The position numbers were made by a program, and so were the translations under genes. Under the pieces are notes generated by a model, which ran no database searches, was not told the origin of the DNA, and saw only the letters and a program-made list of their open reading frames with translations. From Colocasia esculenta (Eukaryota; Streptophyta; Magnoliopsida; Alismatales; Araceae): a stretch of DNA of 64,000 nucleotides. The DNA lies in NCBI GenBank assembly GCA_014218235.1, contig CM024759.1:79009079-79073078 (forward strand). Reading direction: 5' to 3'. Positions 56,026 to 64,000 of the stretch are shown here, piece after piece (position 1 is the first letter of the stretch; every line of letters begins with the position of its first letter).

Positions 56026-59000
56026 TCATTTGGATATCTTCGCTGTGAGTTCTCTCACCAACTTCGCTGCAACCATTGCTGTCATCCCGTCAACAGTATC
56101 ACGCTGTGGATTGAATTCCACTACATCAGCAGCTACAACATCCGCCTGCAGGTTGTGCAGAATGTTAAGAACATCACGGAAGGAGAGACCTCCTGGCTCA
56201 ATGTGGGAGACACCAGGTGCGAATGCCGGGTCGAGGCAATCCACATCTACTGATATGTAAACGCCCTTGACACCTTCCCCCAGTTTCTGCAAAGAAAATT
56301 AGGACTACATGTAAGTAAACAATTCTTGGTGACGATGAATCTGACCTCACAATGAGCTACACTGTGACCCATCACTAACTCAGGTTCTACAGTAGTCTGG
56401 TGGCAACGAATGAATACTTATTCTACGAGCCAAAAATATTCTGGCCATAGTTTCAAGTATCCTAGAAACTTGTCGGCAATATCATTCAATCTCGAATCAA
56501 CTTAATACATGGTTGTACAAGAAGTATAACTAAGCTATCATTTATTAATCAGGTTAGATGAGCATGGACTATAAAAATACCCTCAAGTGCATATACACCT
56601 CATGACCTTCATAAGCAAATTTTATGATCTTTCTGGGAGGGAGACAAAAGAGAGGAAAGAGAAAAAAACCAGATTTTCCAACATGTGGCGATCTCTGGAA
56701 AAGGTGCGCATTTCATATTGCTCCACCCCAAATCGTTTCCCTTGTTCACGGCCTTCTTTTGTTATCGATCTAATACCAACCTACAATTGCATCAAGAAAG
56801 GTCATTAATTGTTATGTATTAAAGTAATCCTTGTCCTAGCAGCATGCACCTTTGAAACTAGAAAACAACTTTCATATAACTCCAAAGGAAATGATGATAA
56901 TTTAACATTACCACAACGTCAAAAGTCATTTATGAAGAAGCCATCTTTAACTGATATCTGAGTCTTGGATTAATGAAATGTGGCTCCTGGAAAAAAAGAA
57001 AAGAAAAGAAAGACTCTAGAGCTAAAGCTGAATTATCTTTTGAAACAATCTTCATAGTCTTGCATCATCAGGCAAGCAAGGATGAGGGTGTCGGTTTCGG
57101 TTTCGGGTAGGGCCGAAACCGAAACGGTGTCGGTTTCGGTTTCGGACGAAACCGTCCGAAACCTATAAAAGTTGACAAAAAATTGTAAAAAACTCAAATA
57201 AATCTATAAAAATATAAAAATTCATCACAACACAAAAAGAACTAGTGGACATGCATATAAGATTGAAAAAAATTGGATTAAGTGACAGATATATGTGGGT
57301 GACATGTTAATGGAATATTCGATGCATATTAAAGAGTTAAACAATAAACATGGAATGATGTTGTCGTCTTGCACTATTATAAATATTACAAACACAATAA
57401 AATTCTGTAAAAATTAAATTTTCATACCTAAACATTACAATGCACTAGGATGGATAATAGCCGGAAGAACCTTCTCCTTCATCGTATGGTTGCTGTCCTT
57501 GAAACCCACAAAGAGGGTTCTTATACTCTGAATATTCACTATAACCAAACAAAGATGTAGCCAAATCATTCATCCCTCTTTGGATTCCTCTTGGAGTGAA
57601 TGGTTGTTGGATTGACAGGAATCCAGAATCAGAATAAGGAGAAGAATCTCGAGCATGAGAAGAGGATACTGAGTCATAATTGCTATTGGCTGGAAGTGGT
57701 TGAAATTGGAATTCCGGCTCATGAGCATAGTGACCATAACCTAAATGATGTCCATAGTGGCCTTGTGAATCCTGTCCATACTGTCCTTGTGAATCCTGTC
57801 CATATTTCCCCTGTGAATCATGTCCATAGTAGTCACCCTGTGAATCATGTCCATAATCACTTTGTGACTGTGTATATATGCCACCACCAATAGTAGCACC
57901 TGCAGTTGCACTAGGATCATCATCATCATCATCATCATCATTATCTTCAGAAGTATAAGAAACTAGACGTCTTCTTCTAGTCTTTGACTCTTTCTTTTTT
58001 TCACTTGAGGTAGCCATCTCTCCTTGTGTCTTTGTATGGAGTTCTTTACCTTTACCCTTTGGCGTTCTTCTCACATAAATTTGCTTCATTTTCTCAATTG
58101 CTGGGTCATCTCGAGCAACAGCATTAGCCCTCTCAGTCATATATATCCCTGACATAGTTCTCCTTAATGATGGAGGTGGCTTCACCATTCTAGGAGTGAC
58201 TGGCCTACTATCTGATTCTGAATATCGAGCTGGCTCAAGCTGCTCCTCAGTGTCCTCGACAATCTCATGCTGCTTTTCTTTTGATAATGATTCTCTTGGC
58301 CTTTTTGTTGGTACTCTGAATTCTGGATCCCTTGGTTCATCTCCATCTAATATTCCTTCTGCCCTTGTTGTATCAGTAGGATCAAAAACAGGGTCATCAA
58401 TATCCTCTCGTACCTCAACCCAAGATCGTAAGGGATTATCATCATCAAATAAGGCATCCACATCAATTTGTCCAGCTGTATCATCTGCATGGCGTTTGTC
58501 CCTCAATTGTTGTCTTAGTCTCATGTTTTTTATCCGCAATCTCATATTGTAATGGCAGTAAACTAATTTCTCTAATCGTTCTGCCTTCAGTCGATTGCGA
58601 ACCTTTGAGTGTATAAGGCTGAACGTACTCCAATTTCTTTCACATTGGCTAGCTGATGTTGTTTGGCTAAGCACCCGAATAGCAATAAAAGCCAATGCAT
58701 TACTGCCCAAATCTCTATTCTGCACCATAATCCACCATTCAGCTGTCCACCAATCATAAATAAAATGAATGTTAGATTGATTTCACAAAGATAAACTCAT
58801 TATAATATATGTATACGTGTTGGGCAAATATAGTATATATACCTGGACTGACTCTTCCAACAGCATATTGCAATTGGGTGTCGGAATATGTCCCAGTCCT
58901 CATTCTATATGCATGCATCTATAAGAAAAAGTTGCAGTTTAACATCATCGACTTTGCAAACATTCCCCGTTATTGATATAAATTATAAAAAGAGTGAAGA

Positions 59001-62000
59001 CCCACCTGAAGCTCGGCCTCCAACCTTTTCTCTGATGTCATGGATAAACGACCAATGACATTTAAGGTGCCTTGAAGCACCTCATTATCAACATGTGCAT
59101 TATCAGCATACATCAATCGAGGATTGAGATAATAGCCTGCATTTATGTATGTTAAGTGAATGTAAGATGTAGATACTTCAATAGGAAATAGATAATGAAA
59201 TGATTTATCACTCACCAGCTGCATGCAAATCATGATGTAAAGTGTTCTCCCATCTGTGATTAATAATTTTCCACCACTTTTTATAGTCTTTAGGTAGGGA
59301 CTGCCGCAACTCCATCTTTGCACGGTCCATGGCCTCGTACAAATATCCCATGTCATTCTTATCATCTCCATCCACCATTCTAAGCACCTTTACAAGAGGA
59401 GTGACAACTTTTAAATAACGTGCTATCTTCACCCAGAATTCTTTGTCTTCTATAATAATGCAACAGTCCAAATAATCCATCTGACTTTCGGCATTGACTT
59501 TGTCTATATACTCCCGCAGGGTGTTGTGATATATGAAAGATTTCAGTTCATTCTTAAATTTATGCAACGACTCCAAAGAAATGAAATTAGAAGCAAATCT
59601 TGTTGGCCCTGCACGAATGATGTCTCGGCCTCCACTTGCTAACTCCCTAAACATGTTAAGGATCCTGGGATGACCATATATGTATCGTGTCACGGCTTGT
59701 GCCCTCTCAACTGTAATCTTCACATTTTTATCCTTTCCAATATCCTCAAGTATCAGGTCAATGCAATGTGCTGCACATGGAAGCCAATACAAGTGTTGCC
59801 TTTTTTGCATCAACTTTTTGCCTGCAGCCTTATAACTGGCTTCATTATCAGTAACTACTTGCACAACATTTTCCTCTCCAATTTCTGCCACCATGTCATC
59901 CATCAAATGAAACAAATAGTTTGCATTCTTCTCATACTTTGATGCATCAATAGCTTTAAAAAAAATTGTACCTTCAATGGAATAAACAAGAAAGTTAATC
60001 ATGGACTTCTTCGTAGTACCAGTCCAACCATCACACATAATAGTGCAACCTCTCTCCATCCATATATGTTTGAAACTTTGAACCCATTGATGGAGCTCCT
60101 CAACCTCCCCCTGAAGGCCACGCTCGTATATGTCGTGACGTGATGGAGCCTTGAAACCAGGCCCAGCATCTGCTACAGCATCAAGCATAGGCTGAAAGTA
60201 CTCTGATTGAGCTGCATGGGCAGGCACACCTGCATGAAAGAACCACTTGCAAATACTTTTAAATGCGTGCCCTGCAGATTCTGCTGATTTTTTGACCCCT
60301 CTCAATGCCTGCTTGATTTTGGGTTGTGTTGAACTCTGCCTTCTAAATACATAGTTGTCCATGGGGCCTGCTCTGTGTGGGGCTGCGTCTGTACTGCCAG
60401 ATCTTACAGTTGCTTTTCCCCTCAATCGAGCTGCACGCTCACGCTCTACTGCCTCTGTCAACTCAGGATCTGAATCCTCAGAGCCGGTCTCATCATCATT
60501 ATCCCTCCTACCCCTTCTACTCAATCTTCCTGACAGCTCCTCACTAATTTCAGCATTATTTTCAGCCCTTCTTTGCCTACTGTCTCGTTGGCTCATAAGA
60601 CACTGATGCATCTCCTTCCTCACCTCTCGGGGAGCTATGTCACATTGTTTGACCTCTCCTCTTACCCCTGCTAGATGTTGTTTGCCTCTAGTAATTCCTC
60701 CATATATCTCTTTCCCACAATAATTGCATTTTACTTTCTTTTTCCTAGCATCAACTAAAGTGAAATGAGCCCACCTCGGATCATCCAGTCCCTGGCTTTG
60801 CTCTTCTCCAGCTCTAGCCATGGTCCTACAATAAAAAAATAAAGCACAAAAATATGTAAGTAGAATGACATAAAAGACTGCTTGGAACCTAAAACAATCA
60901 AACATATCACTTATTGTTCAAATGTGGAGCCCGAACTCTCAAATGTGCGCCTTCGCATGCGGATCGACCTGCCCGGTCAGGTCGCGGGGGTCAAGGGGGC
61001 AGCGCCCCTTGCGGGGGTCTCTGGGGGCGGAGCCCCCAGAAGAAAAATTTCATAAGGGAAAGGCTAAAGCAAAAAAATAATACATACAGCGAAGCGAACA
61101 CCTACAGCGGCGGCGGGAAGAGCGTCTCCGGCAGTGCGTCCCCCTCCCCCCTTGCGCCCCTGTCTCTCCTCCCACCTCCGGCAGAAAAAATCCCCCCCAA
61201 GAAAAGCCGAAACCACCCCCTTGCGGCCCTGCGGCAGTGTCCACCCCCTTCTGCCTCAGATCTCAGATCTGAGGGGGTCACGGGACGCGAACTCCCTTTT
61301 CAGGGGAGTTCGCATCGGGTTTCGCCCGGTGTCGCCGGTTTCGGACCGACACCGGGTGGTGTCGGTTTCGGTTTCGCCCGAAACCATTAAGTCTCGGACC
61401 GAAACAGTGTTCCGGTCCGGTTTCGTGTCGCCCAAGGCCGAACCGACACGTTTCGCCGTGTCGGTTTCGGGCGAAACCTGCAACCATGCAGGCAAGGATT
61501 TAAGTGCAGTAGATATTATGGTCTAATGACCGAAGATGAACACATTTATATTAAAAAATATTTCGTTGCTCATCAGCAGCACATAACAGCACTATATTAG
61601 AATTCAAAAACTAGTTCATGCTTCATCTAGGCCGGCATAGCCATTGCTATGATTCCAATAGATGCTACGTATGCCATGAGGGCAAAAAGGCAAAGAATAA
61701 ATAAGCCCTTTCATAAAGAGAAAACTGTTTGCAAATAACTGGTTGACCATTGAACATTTGGTCCTCTCAGGGCGATCACCAAATGGTTATTGGTGGTGTT
61801 AAGATCCCAAAAAAGTTCAGTCATTGGTGTTCAAAGATTTATCTTAAATTCATTCAGATCCATGACTCATAGATAACTGATTATGGCATCAATTATATAT
61901 AAACAAAACCTGGATTTGGAAAGGAAGACTTTATCATGGTGATGATATCTGAAACCTAATTAAAGTATCAATGAAATCCTGGTCAACTGTTTTGGATAAA

Positions 62001-63363
62001 GAACATTAGTTCAGGAATAAATGGGAACGATAATACGTCACCGGAAGTTTTTTTTTTTGAGCATCAGGCTTTTACTTAATTCAAAATTTTAACAAGTTCT
62101 ACAAATTATAATCCAAAAAAGAAGGCATAGGGTATTTCCCTTGATTTGATACAATATAAGCTGCCATGAGATCTCACCCTTAACACTGTAGGTTAAAACT
62201 AATGAAAGCAATTTCCTGTGATGGATGGCAAAAAGCAGACAAAAATAAGGTTAGTTTTAGGGTTGCAAATAGAGCTTTCCGAATTCCTTAGCAACACTAA
62301 CAACTTGCTGTATGCATCTGAAAATCACAGGCAAAATTGAGACAAAATAAGGCTTCTTTTAGGACTTCAAATGGAACTTTCAGCATCCCTATGCAGTGTT
62401 AACAACTTGCTGCAATGCTGTCTGTGTCATCAACTTAAAATTTATGATTTGAAAGGTGGTTCTTTTGCTATTTCCTTGATTTTTTGAAAACTGCTATGTA
62501 TAGGATAGTTGAAACATTTCTTTCACTTCTTTGACGCTTTCAATCTGGCTCTATTACCATTCACTGCTTCATAAATATATAATATTGGTTCTTCCAGACC
62601 ATGGTACTCAAACCGGCTCAAATCAGTCCAGTACTAACATGAAGGAAACTGGCTGGAACTGGAACCAGAACTAGCCACTACTGACCTCGAATCTGGTTTT
62701 AGAACCTTGCTCCAAACTTTCTGATACCCATCAGATCAATTCTAAACCCGCAAAACAGAACAGTTAACCCTCTCAACATTTCCCTATTTTCCCCTCAAAA
62801 GTTACTAAATTTCCAAGTTTTCATATGATTACTTATGTGGACATTGTGATAATAGGTTCCAGAATAAGGATCAGGAACAATAGACTATGTCATTTTTTTG
62901 AAGGAGCTATAACGTTAGAGAGGTTCCATTAAGTACCAAACAGTTTAGACTCAACAGGAATCTGTTAAGAGTTCCTTGAAATAACTACTGTTGCCTGAGT
63001 GATACGAGAATGCAGAATGCAGTTGTCTCAGACGGTGTCCACTATTCAACGAATACCAAGAATAGACTAGATGACTTTATGGAATTAAAGTTAAAGAAAT
63101 CACAAAGTACATCTTGCCAATATCTTCACATGAATAAGAGGGAAGAACATTACTTGTAGAAGGCGCCTAGCATAACCACCCTCCATTATACGCGCAAATG
63201 AGGAAGCATGTGAATACTGATTCCCTTCGAATGCATCATAGATGTCAGGATGTGCATCTAAATGGAGAATATCTAGAGGTCCTCCAAGTTTCTCTGATAC
63301 TGCTCGCACAACAGGAAAAGATATTGAATGATCGCCACCCAAAACCAATGGACGTAGCGGATT
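56026..63363 (-). CDS. ARGAH: Arginase, C-terminal three exons (5' part beyond window)
   Basis: Hydrolyses arginine to ornithine and urea with a two-manganese centre; plant enzymes are mitochondrial. Exons (minus): 63363-63154, 56780-56670 and 56286-56026, all in phase 0 with GT-AG borders (TCCAG|AATCC, CAA|GTAATG, TGTAG|GTTGG, CTG|GTTTTT, TGCAG|AAACT). Metal ligands are present: GGDHS, DAHPD and DVDCLDP. The end reads MTAMVAAKLVRELTAKISK and stop. The three exons give 193 residues, a little over half of a usual plant arginase of about 340. The exons before NPLRPLVLGGDHS are not in the remaining 640 bp. The intron 56781-63153 is 6.4 kb because of the hAT element 57077-61488. No lesions seen; likely functional. 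Confidence 0.96.
57445..60821 (-). CDS. hAT transposase, four exons, about 1036 aa, apparently intact
   Basis: Exons (minus): 60821-59216, 59136-59006, 58918-58843 and 58742-57445. Phases join without a stop: 3111 bp including the stop. The start is MARAGEEQSQGLDDPRWAHF. A BED-type zinc finger has CNYCGKEIYGG and KQHLAG. The DUF659/RNase-H-like core has CDGWTGTTKKSMINF and VVTDNEASYKAAG. WLPCAAHCIDLILEDI follows, typical of plant hAT. The C-terminal dimerisation domain begins ALAFIAIRVLSQTTSASQCE, then RNWSTFSLIHSKVRNRL. A long acidic tail follows with repeated YGxDSQG units (about 57730-57860). It lies on the same strand as the host gene arginase. Confidence 0.9.
60905..61310. other. GC-rich 5' region of the hAT element
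   Basis: It lies between the transposase start and the right subterminal repeats. It contains the hairpin GGGGGC-GGA-GCCCCC (about 61023-61037) and the related agcgccccttgcggggg. It probably includes the transposase promoter. The plus-strand frames here are not genes. Confidence 0.5.
61497..63153. other. Arginase intron, AT-rich, nothing recognised
   Basis: This is the remainder of the 6.4-kb intron. A T-tract with gagcatcaggcttttactt near 62050 and a short 'ccggctcaaatcagtcc' repeat near 62610-62700 look repeat-derived but have no ends I can define. Confidence 0.5.
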
Positions 63364-64000
63364 CTGGATTTAAATCTTATGTTAGAAACAACACAGCCAA
63401 TGTAGCTATAATTCAATAAAACTCTGGAAGTAGATAGAAATAAAATCAATTAATATAAGTATGACATGAGCTGAAAGTTTAAATAAGCCAATATAAAAGC
63501 AAAAGAATGTAATTTCAACAAGAATAAGACAGGGCTGATATGATACACTAATTCAGCTACAGTTTTATAGTTTAATACTTGAACAAGGACTAGTTTGCTC
63601 CACATGACCTCAGTGCGGCATTCCATTGTATAGGTGTTGGAGGGTTGTCTTTCGATGCATTTTGCCTATACTAGTACATTCCTTTTTCATTAATATACCA
63701 TTGGTACTATCCACTTTCCCCCCCCCCAAAAAAAAACAAGTGAACAAGTACCATTTGGAATCTATTTCTATATCAGTACGGAAAGAAAACACTAGAAAAG
63801 GACAATAGGACCGAGCTCATTTCCATGATGGTGAAACTGTCTGAAGCTGCAGCATCTCCCAGAATGTGAGGGGCGAACTTGGGAGACCATGGAAAAAAGG
63901 ATTGGATCTGCCTAGGAATGGGCCAGGGCCAATCTGATCTGGATTGTGTCGATTCTGGCCGATTCACGGCCTGTGATCGGCTGGCATCTGCGGGATCAGC
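63364..64000. other. Upstream arginase intron
   Basis: No arginase exon is visible before the window end. 63880-64000 turns GC-richer with gattctggccgattc, in the style of the hAT-like MITE at 33030, and may be the edge of another such element. Confidence 0.45.

Larger units (their letters stand above)
57077..61488 (-). mobile_element. Complete hAT transposon (4412 bp) with 8-bp TSD in an arginase intron
   Basis: Perfect 8-bp repeats CAGGCAAG lie at 57069-57076 and 61489-61496. The left end is CAAGGATGAGGGTGTCGG and the inverted right end CATGGTTGCAGGTTTCG, imperfect inverted ends that start CA as in Ac-type elements. Both subterminal regions are crowded with GGTTTCGG/CCGAAACC (57091-57165 and 61320-61480), likely transposase-binding sites. 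It carries one transposase gene with an open reading frame after splicing. Confidence 0.9.

Noticed and set aside
60355..60606. Plus-strand frame opposite hAT exon 1
   Set aside because: It is a shadow of the Ser/Arg-rich stretch of the transposase.
63773..63967. Upstream arginase exon (minus strand SPKFAPHILGDAAA)
   Set aside because: Superficially like an arginase 'FAPPRIREA' stretch, but neighbouring residues do not fit and no splice sites are suitable.

Overview
This is nuclear DNA of a flowering plant, made mostly of nested transposable elements around two host genes, both on the minus strand. The evidence is GT-AG introns, Ty3/gypsy, Cassandra, hAT, Mutator-like, Helitron and LINE elements with their diagnostic target-site duplications (TSDs), and exons of plant arginase and mitochondrial octapeptidyl peptidase. 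GC-rich 5' coding sequence (OCT1 exon 1, captured UGT fragment) leans toward a monocot, but I cannot name the species.

Layout. 1-22534: a giant Ty3/gypsy element of the Tat/Ogre type, about 23.5 kb when complete, in minus orientation. Its left (3') LTR lacks 996 bp beyond the window edge; its right (5') LTR is complete (19243-22534). Going leftward from the right LTR are the primer-binding site, an extra ORF, gag, protease, RT, RNase H, a second RNase H, integrase, a 3' UTR of hairpin modules and tandem arrays, and, on the opposite strand, a multi-exon gene for a plant-mobile-domain protein. 22535-30693: an older Ty3/gypsy element in an unusual inverted arrangement (LTR-gag then gag-LTR), holding a non-autonomous hAT (with a LINE tail and a foldback inside) and a solo LTR of its own family. 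30694-38734: the 5' half of OCT1, with a Cassandra solo LTR, another solo LTR and a MITE in one intron. 39337-42653: a 3.3-kb Mutator-like foldback element with a perfect 9-bp TSD. 42663-43740: a minisatellite. 44262-51970: an inverted repeat split by a solo-LTR-like element that is itself split by a gene-capturing Helitron (47241-51597). 52621-54000: degenerate TRIM-like and foldback sequence. 56026-63363: the last three visible arginase exons, one intron of which holds an apparently intact 4.4-kb hAT transposon.

The most unusual signal is in the giant retrotransposon. Its sense RNA carries several sets of hairpins in which a constant core is kept while the enclosing stem changes in a compensated way, with G-U pairs that are valid only on the minus strand. 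They lie in the LTR leader (990-1118, 21235-21364), near the primer-binding site (19428-19525) and in the 3' UTR (7182-7316, 8141-8275). The LTR also carries an array of 36-bp palindromes flanked by outward-facing TATA boxes. This suggests a bidirectional promoter serving both the genomic RNA and the antisense mobile-domain gene.

Limits: nothing was aligned by computer. Boundaries come from reading termini and TSDs, and frameshifts in homopolymers may be sequencing errors.
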